DNA of 64,000 bases from Candidatus Melainabacteria bacterium (GTDB lineage Bacteria > Cyanobacteriota > Vampirovibrionia > Obscuribacterales > Obscuribacteraceae), in contig JAFKGK010000003.1 of assembly GCA_017307165.1 (NCBI GenBank), positions 434,001 through 498,000 on the forward strand, read 5' to 3'. Positions 34,483 to 41,982 of this stretch are shown here, piece by piece. The translations under genes and the position numbers were made by a program. Below the pieces are notes generated by a model. The model ran no database searches. It was not told the DNA's origin and saw only the letters and a list, made by a program, of their open reading frames with translations. Every line of letters starts with the position of its first letter. The first letter of the stretch is position 1.

Positions 34483-35470
34483 GTGCTTTGCCTCGTGACT
34501 GATTGATTTTAACAATCACGATGGCCAAATAGGAGCTTGGTATAGCCCTGTTAAGAGTGATTCTTGGACCAGGGATTACCTTTTTTTCTTGGACTTCTGA
34601 TTTTAGATGGCCCGCGAGCGGTTTCTCTTGTTTGGCCAGAACATTTTTGAGTCCTTCCTTGCGCATGGCCTCAGGTGTTGGGAGTGCACCGTAATCCATG
34701 CTGGGAGAAGTAAAGTCGGTCTTGCGCTCGTCATTGAGACCAGTGACCGAAAAGGTGTATGGTTTCATCTCCCAGATATTGAAACAATTGAGCTTGGAGG
34801 CAGCCACCTCTGTATTGATAGTGCAAGACATCAAACTTTTGGCATCGTCGCTAGATGGATCGATCCAGCCTTTGGCAAAGCTAAAGAATCCATGGATCTT
34901 GCCTTTGAAAATATAGAGAATAGCCTTGGTGCCTCCGGGCTCGGACAGGACGATCGAGCCTGGCAGATTGGAGGCCAGAAGGTTTTGTAAGGCATAATCA
35001 AGAATCTCTTGTGGCTTCATAGAGCCTGATGGGCTAAATACCTCTCCATGAAAGATAGATGAGGCAGCAATAGCGGTCTTGTCATCAATCTCCCAATAAT
35101 CGACGTTGGGATTGGCTTGCAGCATGTCGTCCTGGACGCATGCAAAAGCATCTCGTCCTAAGACCTGCTCGTTATTATTGTCTCGGCCCCAGAGGCAACC
35201 CAATACGCGTCCTCGAAAGACCAGGACCGAAGCTCTCGTTTTTGCCTTGGGTGAAATGATGCGGACGACGCAGGTTGTCTCCTTGCCTTCGAGTTGGACC
35301 AGGAAATTGGTAAAGCCGATTTGCGAGTTGAGATCGATTTTTTGTGGCTCTTTGTCTTTGCTCTGAGGAAACAAGCCAATTGCTCTTTTATTTAGTCCCT
35401 TGCCGTCGCTGATGCCTGAAGTCCTGTCGGCATTTTCTTTCTGCTCTCTTCTTTCCTTCCAAACAAACAT
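34430..35470 (-). CDS. Conserved-looking protein of unknown function upstream of lysA
   Basis: This 346-residue protein starts with a charged Arg/Lys/Glu head (MFVWKERREQKENA) and then has two similar alpha/beta units, one around IGFTNFLVQLEGKETTCVVR...VLVFRGRVLGCLWG and one around LQNLLASNLPGSIVLSEPGG...ILYIFKGKIHGFFSF; the shared pattern 'hydrophobic strand, F-K/R-G-K/R-(I/V)-x-G' suggests an internal duplication of a DUF4388-like or roadblock-like fold. No catalytic motif. The start at 35468-35470 has GGAGAG at seven bases. The C-terminus runs 53 bases into lysA. It probably forms an operon with lysA and cdaA. Confidence 0.7.
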   Translation of the reverse strand: MFVWKERREQKENADRTSGISDGKGLNKRAIGLFPQSKDKEPQKIDLNSQIGFTNFLVQLEGKETTCVVRIISPKAKTRASVLVFRGRVLGCLWGRDNNNEQVLGRDAFACVQDDMLQANPNVDYWEIDDKTAIAASSIFHGEVFSPSGSMKPQEILDYALQNLLASNLPGSIVLSEPGGTKAILYIFKGKIHGFFSFAKGWIDPSSDDAKSLMSCTINTEVAASKLNCFNIWEMKPYTFSVTGLNDERKTDFTSPSMDYGALPTPEAMRKEGLKNVLAKQEKPLAGHLKSEVQEKKVIPGPRITLNRAIPSSYLAIVIVKINQSRGKAHEKNRQSKYYAGFGKDR

Positions 35471-35582
35471 CTTTGACTCTCCGCAATTTGATGGGGCATT
35501 AGAGGATCCCACCCAAACATATGTCAAATTAGGGGTGAATGCTGTTTAATTACCGTTTATTTTGGGGGCTGGGCCAGATTGG

Positions 35583-36038
35583 CTAGAAAGCGCATATATA
35601 GTCCAGACAGTGACACTCAACGGCTAAAATGGACTGGTCCTTATTGTCAGGCTTGATCAAAATCAAATCGAATCTAGTCGAGAGATGGCTTGCCAGACCG
35701 AGTTGGGCTAATCTCTCTGCGTATGCCGGGCTGTTGAGATAATACAGGGCGCTCTTTTTGATCCGTTTGATCTTGCCTGGCGTCATCGACATCTGGCCCG
35801 TATGCTCGAAAGCGGAGACTGTATCTCTGTAATTGCGAGTCTTTACCTCTATGAAACATATGATATTTTGCGGGCTAAGGGCGATGATATCCAGCTCTCC
35901 ATGCTTGGAAGCAAAATAATTGCGCTCGAGTATGAGGTAGCCCTCATCGATCAAATAGTGGACGGCGCGAGCCTCTCCAGCGCGGGCCAGGTCTATTTTT
36001 TGCATTTGTCTCCAAACCTTATCATTCAAGGTGTCCAT
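35583..36038 (-). CDS. YraN/UPF0102 family nuclease-like protein
   Basis: The 151-residue protein has the small restriction-endonuclease-like core typical of YraN: ARAGEARAVHYLIDEGYLIL, then the metal-binding acidic residues in KHGELDIIALSPQ and the ICFIEVKTR motif (E-x-K), followed by the basic helix MTPGKIKRIKKSALYYL. YraN members are linked to DNA processing, often beside rnhB, but the enzyme activity has not been clearly assigned. It is divergent from serS with about 70 bases between the starts. Confidence 0.88.
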   Translation of the reverse strand: MDTLNDKVWRQMQKIDLARAGEARAVHYLIDEGYLILERNYFASKHGELDIIALSPQNIICFIEVKTRNYRDTVSAFEHTGQMSMTPGKIKRIKKSALYYLNSPAYAERLAQLGLASHLSTRFDLILIKPDNKDQSILAVECHCLDYICAF

Positions 36039-36040
36039 CG

Positions 36041-36069
36041 TGGAATCCTCCTGGCCGCGCGGCTATAAT
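36041..36069 (+). promoter_or_regulatory. Promoter of serS
   Basis: A perfect TATAAT at 36064-36069 lies 39 bases before the serS ATG; the -35 position, 17 bases upstream, holds TGGAAT, a weak match. The -10 element overlaps the divergent yraN upstream region. Confidence 0.5.
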
Positions 36070-36107
36070 TTGGTGTCTTAAACGTTCTGATACGGGAAAA
36101 AGTTCAA

Positions 36108-37412
36108 ATGCTCGACCTCAAGCTTATCCGCGAAAATCCTGACCAAGTTGAAGCTGCTCTGGCGCGACGCCATGCTGGTTTTTCTATCAGAGAAGTGGTC
36201 GATATCGACCAGTCGTTCAGGCAGGTGCAGGGTGAGATGGAGGCTCTCAACAGGCGTAATAACGAGATTTCTGATCTCTTTAAGACCGGCAAGGTCCAGG
36301 GTGATGAGAAGGAAAAATTGAGAAGTGAAAGCAAAGAGCTTAAGAAGCGCCAGGAAGAAGTAAACGAGGAACATCGCAGACTCGAGGAAGCTTTGCAGAC
36401 GCGACTGCTTTCCATTGCCAATGCCCCTGATCCGTCAGTGCCTGACGGGAAGGACGAGGAATCCAATCAAGTCGTGCATGTCTGGGGTGAGCTACCGCAA
36501 ATAGAATCTCCACTTCATCATTACGAGCTGGGAGCGGACCTTGGTGTTTTTGACTTCGAGCGAGGCGTCAAGATCGCGCAGTCGCGTTTTACAGTATTGA
36601 TGAATTGGGGTGCAAAGCTGGAGCGTGCCTTGATGAATTTTATGCTCGACAGCCATTCGGAAAGAGGATATTCCGAAGTATTTCCACCCATTATGGTCAA
36701 TCGCAAGAGTCTGATTGGCACTGGACAACTGCCAAAATTTGAAGGTGATTTTTTTAAGTGCGCCGATGACGAACTGTATCTGGTGCCTACCGCTGAAGTC
36801 CCCGTCACCAATCTCTACAGAGACGAAGTCTTAGAAGAAGAAAATCTGCCGATCTTGCATTGCGCCTATACTCCAAACTTCAGACGTGAAGCCGGTTCGG
36901 CTGGCAAGGACACTCGTGGCTATATAAGACAACATCAATTTAACAAAGTCGAATTGGTCAAATTTACCACTCCAGAATCAAGTGAGGCAGAGCATGAAAA
37001 ATTGACTCGCGATGCCGAATTGATCTTAGAGGCTCTCAAATTACCTTATCGACGCATAATCCTTTGCGCCGGCGACATGGGATTTTGTGCTCAAAAATGC
37101 TATGACCTCGAAGTCTGGTTTCCAGCCCAGAACAAATATCGTGAGATCAGCTCTTGTTCCAATTTTGGTGATTTTCAAGCACGCAGGGCCAATCTCAGAT
37201 ATAAGCCTGCAGGTGGTGGAAAGGGAAGGTATTTGCACACTATCAATGGCTCTGGTTTGGCCATCGGTCGTGCAATGGCCGCCATCCTCGAAAACTATCA
37301 GCAAAAAGATGGTTCGGTCGTAATACCCGAAGTTCTCCGCCCTTACATGGGCGGTGTCAGCGAGATCAAGCCGGCTAGCAGTGGCAAGTCGCAGGCAGTC
37401 TCGATAGTATGA
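36108..37412 (+). CDS. serS: Seryl-tRNA synthetase
   Basis: SerRS charges tRNA-Ser with serine; a tRNA-Ser gene lies at 62,850 in this window. The first 110 residues form the long antiparallel coiled coil that grips the long variable arm (VDIDQSFRQVQGEMEALNRR onward). The class II catalytic domain follows with motif 1, motif 2 (NFRREAGSAGKDTRGYIRQHQF) and motif 3 (GSGLAIGRAMAAILE), plus the SSCSNFGDFQARR signature. The 434-residue length is normal. The start ATG is followed by the standard MLDLKLIREN opening. Its stop overlaps the next gene by four bases (ATGA). Confidence 0.98.
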   Translation: MLDLKLIRENPDQVEAALARRHAGFSIREVVDIDQSFRQVQGEMEALNRRNNEISDLFKTGKVQGDEKEKLRSESKELKKRQEEVNEEHRRLEEALQTRLLSIANAPDPSVPDGKDEESNQVVHVWGELPQIESPLHHYELGADLGVFDFERGVKIAQSRFTVLMNWGAKLERALMNFMLDSHSERGYSEVFPPIMVNRKSLIGTGQLPKFEGDFFKCADDELYLVPTAEVPVTNLYRDEVLEEENLPILHCAYTPNFRREAGSAGKDTRGYIRQHQFNKVELVKFTTPESSEAEHEKLTRDAELILEALKLPYRRIILCAGDMGFCAQKCYDLEVWFPAQNKYREISSCSNFGDFQARRANLRYKPAGGGKGRYLHTINGSGLAIGRAMAAILENYQQKDGSVVIPEVLRPYMGGVSEIKPASSGKSQAVSIV

Positions 37413-38179
37413 CCATCAAGCCGGATGCCCTGGCTCTGATTTCGGCGCCTTCTCCGGCTAGACGCCATCGATTTGTACAGATAACCTGTCTATTTGCCAC
37501 ACTTGCTCACACATTGGCAGTCCTGGTCTGCGTCTTCATCTTTCGGGACGGCAATTTTCAAGATTTTCAACCGAGCAGGCTTATGGCTTATGTGGCCATG
37601 CATTTGCTCAGTTGGAAATTTGCCTGTCTTACTGTAATGCTTTCGAGCGTTTCCACCCTTGTATTTATCCTCGCCATGCGCGAGATACTCGAAGAGAAAT
37701 TTAGATTCATCATCGGCGTGGCAGTGATGATTGCGCTATTGGCGTGCAATCAAGACATGGACGCGGTCAGCCAGATGATGGTGTTGTTCGCCGATATCTC
37801 CATGCAAGGCGCGATCAACAGTCAGTTATCGTCTCAGGACTTTGTCCAGGTGGGATGGACTTTGATCAATCACAGTCTCACTCAGACGTTCATGATGTCA
37901 TCTTTTCTCTACGGCTGTTCTGGGCTGGCCGTTACTTATTGTTTTCTGCGCACGAGAGTGGTGCCTCGTTACCTGGCCTGGGCGCACTTGCCCATCTGGT
38001 TTTGCATGATTGCTGTTTCTCTTGCGACTTACGCTGGTTATTTGCCATATGCACTCGGTCTTATGTTTGCATCAAATCTGGGCTTTTCTTTCTTGGCTGC
38101 GTTTTCTGGCGTAAGCATAGATTCGGTTTTATCCGCAGAACGAAAAGACCCGGCTGATACAAAAGATCTGGATTTTTGA
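37409..38179 (+). CDS. Multi-pass membrane protein of unknown function
   Basis: The 256-residue protein has about six hydrophobic segments (for example LFATLAHTLAVLVCVFIF, LTVMLSSVSTLVFILAM, LPIWFCMIAVSLATYAGYLP) and a short cytoplasmic tail. The layout is like DUF4386 membrane proteins, but the match by eye is not strong. Start ATG overlaps the serS stop by four bases, so it is translated with serS, though nothing suggests a tRNA-related role. The stop at 38179 abuts the first of several ATTGGCTG repeats upstream of pdxR. Confidence 0.75.
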   Translation: MTIKPDALALISAPSPARRHRFVQITCLFATLAHTLAVLVCVFIFRDGNFQDFQPSRLMAYVAMHLLSWKFACLTVMLSSVSTLVFILAMREILEEKFRFIIGVAVMIALLACNQDMDAVSQMMVLFADISMQGAINSQLSSQDFVQVGWTLINHSLTQTFMMSSFLYGCSGLAVTYCFLRTRVVPRYLAWAHLPIWFCMIAVSLATYAGYLPYALGLMFASNLGFSFLAAFSGVSIDSVLSAERKDPADTKDLDF

Positions 38180-38250
38180 TTGGCTGGATTGGCTGGCCAG
38201 CCTCTGGAGTGTATTTATAAAATCTTATTGCTCGGGGATTGTCGGCTGGC

Positions 38251-38279
38251 TTGACCGCTGGGGCTAGAGGTCTTACACT
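38251..38279 (+). promoter_or_regulatory. Promoter of pdxR
   Basis: TTGACC (38251-38256) and TACACT (38274-38279) are 17 bases apart, a good sigma70-type pair. Transcription would start near 38286, inside the palindrome that follows. Confidence 0.6.
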
Positions 38280-38283
38280 GGCC

Positions 38284-38312
38284 ATACAGCCAATTGGATG
38301 TATTGGCTGTAT
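38284..38312. promoter_or_regulatory. Palindromic operator, likely for PdxR
   Basis: ATACAGCCAAT and ATTGGCTGTAT are a perfect 11-base inverted repeat with a 7-base spacer, covering the predicted start of transcription. Two further ATTGGCTG copies lie in tandem at 38179-38196. GntR/MocR regulators such as PdxR bind repeated half-sites of this kind near their own promoters, so self-control is likely; binding is inferred. Confidence 0.6.
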
Positions 38313-38347
38313 GATTGATGGTTGTCTCTTGCTTAAGAGGTATCTAT

Positions 38348-39913
38348 TTGAGCTGGTCCGGGCAATTAGCGCAAAAAATCAAGAGTGGAGGAGGCTCAAG
38401 CACTGAACCTCTTTATCTCAAGATTTGCCAGGCTATCAAAGACGCTCGATTGTCCGGTGAACTCACCGCCGACCAAAAATTGCCTACCAATCGTGAATTG
38501 GCCGAACATCTGGATATAGACAGATCTACGGTTGCGCGAGCATACAGCCAATTGATCAGAGAGAGGGTCATTTCTTCTCACGTTGGGCGTGGATCATATA
38601 TAGTCGGTCTAAAGTCCAAATCTGATGAGCTCTCAAACGATGCACACACTTTTGGTAAAGACAGGTTTTCCAAGTTTAGTGACACGCTTGCATTGCAACT
38701 GCAAGATCTTCCTAAACCGCCATTGGCAAGCGAGTTGATTAGTTTTGCTGGAGGCTTGCCATCTTCCGATTTTTATCCAGAACGAGATTTTGAAAAAATC
38801 TTGCAAGATTTTTTGTCTTCGGGCAGAGCAGGATCGATGTTTGACTACAGTCCCTCAGGTGGTCATTCGGATCTAAGAGCTGCCGTAGCAAGGCGTATGG
38901 AGCAGGATGGCATCGTTTTTGATGCGCAAAACTTTTTGGTCTTGTCTGGATCCCAGCAGGGTATAGATCTGGTCGGCAATGTTTTTTTGGATGCTGGCGA
39001 TGCCGTGATAGTCGAGGATCCCACTTATTTTTGGGCTCTATCCAACTTCAGAGCTCGGCAGGCCAAAATAGTTCCGATCCCGCTCGATAGCGAAGGCGTC
39101 GAGCCTGAGGAGCTAGAGAAAAGACTGAGAGACCTCAGTCCAAAATTTATGTATTTGATGCCTAGCAATCAGAACCCGACAGGCAAGACAATGTCTCTCG
39201 CTCGCCGAATGAAAGTGCTTGAGCTTGCCACTAAATATGGTAGCTATATCTTAGAGGATGATTTTTCTGGCGATCTTGTTTACGACGACAAAAAGATGCC
39301 TGCTCTCAGAGCCTTACCTGGTGGGGCGGATCGTGTGATCTATCAAAGCACTTTTTCCAAGGCACTCTGTCCTGGAGTCAGACTCGGCTGGATGATTGCT
39401 CCTACGCCAATTTTAGAGAGGTTGTCGCAAGCAAAAAAAGCATCTGACCTCGCTACTAATTCGATGGCACAGGTGGTGCTAACCGAATACGTTAATAGAG
39501 GTCTATATGACAGGCATCTGACAAACGTCAATAATCAATACCGATTGCGTCGCGACTGCATGCTCGGTGCATTGGGCCGCCTTGCAGAAAAATTGCCGCT
39601 CAGATTTGAAAAACCTTGTGGGGGATTGTTTGTCTGGTTGCGTCTGCCGGAAAAAATCGATGGGATTGTCGTAGACACATTGGACCTCTTGCAATATGCA
39701 CGGCGCGAAGGCGTGGATTTTAGTCCTGGATATCTGTATGCTGGCGCTTCTATCGAAGGCAAAAAAATATCCGATTGCTCATTGCGACTTTGTTTTACCG
39801 AATTAGACGAGGCTGCCATCGAGAATGGCATGCAAAGACTCGGCCTGGCCATCACTGCCTATCTCTCCAGTTTGCGCTCCAAACCGCGCAGCAGAGAGCA
39901 TATTTTCATTTGA
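38348..39913 (+). CDS. pdxR: PdxR-type MocR regulator (GntR helix-turn-helix + aminotransferase fold)
   Basis: An N-terminal GntR winged helix (KLPTNRELAEHLDIDRSTVA, then LIRERVISSHVGRGSYIV) is joined to a fold-type I aminotransferase domain with the PLP lysine in YQSTFSKALCPGVRLGW and the Asp/Tyr region MPSNQNPTGKTM. In MocR proteins the domain binds PLP as a signal. It sits directly before pdxS and pdxT, as PdxR does in several bacteria, where it activates PLP synthesis when PLP is low. The TTG start has AAGAGG seven bases upstream; an ATG-initiated longer frame (38315) lacks such a site. pdxS begins 20 bases downstream. Confidence 0.9.
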   Translation: MSWSGQLAQKIKSGGGSSTEPLYLKICQAIKDARLSGELTADQKLPTNRELAEHLDIDRSTVARAYSQLIRERVISSHVGRGSYIVGLKSKSDELSNDAHTFGKDRFSKFSDTLALQLQDLPKPPLASELISFAGGLPSSDFYPERDFEKILQDFLSSGRAGSMFDYSPSGGHSDLRAAVARRMEQDGIVFDAQNFLVLSGSQQGIDLVGNVFLDAGDAVIVEDPTYFWALSNFRARQAKIVPIPLDSEGVEPEELEKRLRDLSPKFMYLMPSNQNPTGKTMSLARRMKVLELATKYGSYILEDDFSGDLVYDDKKMPALRALPGGADRVIYQSTFSKALCPGVRLGWMIAPTPILERLSQAKKASDLATNSMAQVVLTEYVNRGLYDRHLTNVNNQYRLRRDCMLGALGRLAEKLPLRFEKPCGGLFVWLRLPEKIDGIVVDTLDLLQYARREGVDFSPGYLYAGASIEGKKISDCSLRLCFTELDEAAIENGMQRLGLAITAYLSSLRSKPRSREHIFI

Positions 39914-39933
39914 TATCAAAATAAGGAGAAAAC

Positions 39934-40842
39934 ATGACTGCCACCACAAGCAAAAAAGGTCCCAAAACCGGCACCAAGCTGGTCAAAGAAGCCATGCCCC
40001 AGATGCTCAAGGGCGGCGTAATCATGGATGTCGTCAATGCCGAGCAAGCCAAAATCGCTGAGGAAGCGGGCGCTGTAGCTGTCATGGCCTTAGAAAGAGT
40101 TCCTGCAGACATCAGGGCTGATGGTGGAGTTGCTCGTATGAGCGATCCCGAATTGATCTCTAAAATCATAGAAACGGTCTCGATCCCTGTGATGGCAAAG
40201 GCCCGCATAGGACATTTTGTCGAAGCACAGATCCTCGAGTCCCTGGGTGTAGATTGTGTCGATGAAAGTGAAGTGCTAACACCAGCGGATGAAGAGTTTC
40301 ATATCGATAAATCAAAATTCCAGATTCCCTTTGTTTGTGGAGCAAAAAATCTAGGCGAAGCACTCAGAAGGATTGGCGAAGGCGCTTCGATGATGCGCAC
40401 TAAGGGTGAGGCAGGTACAGGTGATGTCGTCGAAGCTGTACGGCATGCGCGGGCAATTTTGGGAGAAATCCGCAAATTGACCGCTTTGCCCAAAGAAGAA
40501 TTGATGACTTATGCAAAGAACATCGGCGCTCCATATGAACTCGTGGTCAAAGTCGCTACTGAAGGCAAATTGCCAGTGGTCAATTTTGCTGCCGGTGGTA
40601 TCGCTACACCTGCTGACGCGGCTCTCATGATGCAACTAGGTGTGGATGGAGTATTTGTTGGTTCGGGCATTTTTAAGTCGGGTGATCCGATGAAGCGTGC
40701 CCAGGCTATAGTCAAAGCGACTACTTTTTATCAAGATCCTGAAGTCCTGGCACAAGTAAGTCGCAATCTCGGCGAAGCCATGGTTGGTCGCAATGCTAGA
40801 GATCTCAAGCCCGAAGAAGCTCTCGCTAAGCGTGGCTGGTAG
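39934..40842 (+). CDS. pdxS: Pyridoxal 5'-phosphate synthase, synthase subunit
   Basis: PdxS is the (beta/alpha)8 barrel that builds PLP from ribose-5-phosphate, glyceraldehyde-3-phosphate and ammonia. It forms a 12-mer with PdxT. Landmarks are [40 protein letters not shown] (with catalytic lysine regions), [16 protein letters not shown], the lysine in [34 protein letters not shown] and [20 protein letters not shown] at eight bases precedes the ATG. The 302-residue length is usual. Confidence 0.98.
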   Translation: MTATTSKKGPKTGTKLVKEAMPQMLKGGVIMDVVNAEQAKIAEEAGAVAVMALERVPADIRADGGVARMSDPELISKIIETVSIPVMAKARIGHFVEAQILESLGVDCVDESEVLTPADEEFHIDKSKFQIPFVCGAKNLGEALRRIGEGASMMRTKGEAGTGDVVEAVRHARAILGEIRKLTALPKEELMTYAKNIGAPYELVVKVATEGKLPVVNFAAGGIATPADAALMMQLGVDGVFVGSGIFKSGDPMKRAQAIVKATTFYQDPEVLAQVSRNLGEAMVGRNARDLKPEEALAKRGW

Positions 40843-40854
40843 TCAGAGGAAGCC

Positions 40855-41556
40855 ATGAAAGACGAGATCAAAATCGGTGTGCTTGCTTTGCAAGGGGATT
40901 TTAGAGAGCACAAACACATGCTCGAGTCTGCTTTTGAACAGAGCCAGCTGGTCGATCCCAGCTATACCGATTTTGATCTCGTCGTCGACGAAATCCGCTA
41001 TGCGCATCAGATAGAGCAGATCGACGCGCTGGTTATCCCTGGTGGCGAATCCACTGCTATTGCAAGATTAACTGATGATGGCAGGGAGCCGATCTTTAGT
41101 GCGATCCAGCAAAGAGCTGCACTGGACGCGGAGCATCCGATGCCAATCTACGGAACATGCATGGGCTCGATTTTTTTGGCTCGGGAAATTGAAGGTTCGA
41201 GTCAAGGCCGGCTTGCTTTGATGGATATCTGCGTGCGGCGCAATGCTTTTGGACCTCAAAAAAAGAGCTTTGAGCAAGAGATCGCCATAGATGGTTTGAC
41301 TGAGGATCAGGACTACAATGCTGTATTTATAAGAGCCCCCATGATCGTTAAGACTAGTCCTGAAGTGCAAGTATTGGCGAGCATAGAGGCGATGGATCAG
41401 AAAGGCATCTGCATGGCCAGGCAGAAAAATCTATTAGTATCGACGTTTCATCCAGAGTTGACAGAAGATATAAGAGTGCACAGATATTTTCTGGAAATGG
41501 TAAAGTCGGCAAAATGCTTAGCTTCTACATCTTCCAATTTTTGCCGATCCTCTTAG
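40855..41556 (+). CDS. pdxT: Pyridoxal 5'-phosphate synthase, glutaminase subunit
   Basis: PdxT hydrolyses glutamine and passes ammonia to PdxS. It has the class I glutaminase triad: Cys in YGTCMGSIFLA, His and Glu in TFHPELTED, and the oxyanion region VIPGGESTAI. Pairing with pdxS 13 bases upstream is the standard arrangement. The C-terminus carries about 20 extra residues beyond the usual end; the next gene starts inside them, 43 bases before the stop. Confidence 0.96.
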   Translation: MKDEIKIGVLALQGDFREHKHMLESAFEQSQLVDPSYTDFDLVVDEIRYAHQIEQIDALVIPGGESTAIARLTDDGREPIFSAIQQRAALDAEHPMPIYGTCMGSIFLAREIEGSSQGRLALMDICVRRNAFGPQKKSFEQEIAIDGLTEDQDYNAVFIRAPMIVKTSPEVQVLASIEAMDQKGICMARQKNLLVSTFHPELTEDIRVHRYFLEMVKSAKCLASTSSNFCRSS

Positions 41557-41885
41557 TCGAGTCATTCGTTTTATGGCGGATGAAGTGGGCATCACTGCCG
41601 GTGTCTATCTATGATGCACTCTTGATGAACTTTGCATCTTTTTTGGGTTTGTTGCTGGGTTTAGGGCCTTATATAACCAGTTCGACGCCCTGGGGGCTGA
41701 CCTTATTCGGTACCTATTCGTTCATGGTCGAAGGCACGGTCTTGATGCTTCTCGATCGTAGAGATCCCAAATTGGTCTGGGCTTGTGCTTTGACGGCCAA
41801 TCTATTGGGCTGCATTCTGATCGCTGTCGAAGTGCTCATCTCGAGTATTCCTGGAGTGCACTTAGGGCATTTCTCTCCTAACTAA
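41514..41885 (+). CDS. Small four-helix membrane protein
   Basis: A 123-residue hydrophobic protein with about four predicted membrane spans (LSFYIFQFLPILLVESFVLW, FASFLGLLLGLGPYITSS, LTLFGTYSFMVEGTVLML, ALTANLLGCILIAVEVLIS). It overlaps pdxT by 43 bases in another frame. No family recognised. Overlap and hydrophobicity make it plausible but not certain; a role in PLP transport would be a guess with no motif behind it. Confidence 0.55.
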   Translation: MLSFYIFQFLPILLVESFVLWRMKWASLPVSIYDALLMNFASFLGLLLGLGPYITSSTPWGLTLFGTYSFMVEGTVLMLLDRRDPKLVWACALTANLLGCILIAVEVLISSIPGVHLGHFSPN

Positions 41886-41899
41886 ATTTGAATTTAGTT
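41880..41899. promoter_or_regulatory. AT-rich inverted repeat before the second CoA synthetase
   Basis: AACTAAAT-TTGA-ATTTAGTT is a perfect 8-base inverted repeat that overlaps the end of the small membrane protein gene. It could be an operator for the following synthetase gene or a weak terminator; the A+T-rich arms make a terminator less likely. Confidence 0.35.
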
Positions 41900-41982
41900 T
41901 AATTTAGAATATGCGGCTAAAGTAACAGTCTGTATAGCGCTAAAATCTGCATTTCAAGCTACGTATAGATGAGAATGCACCG

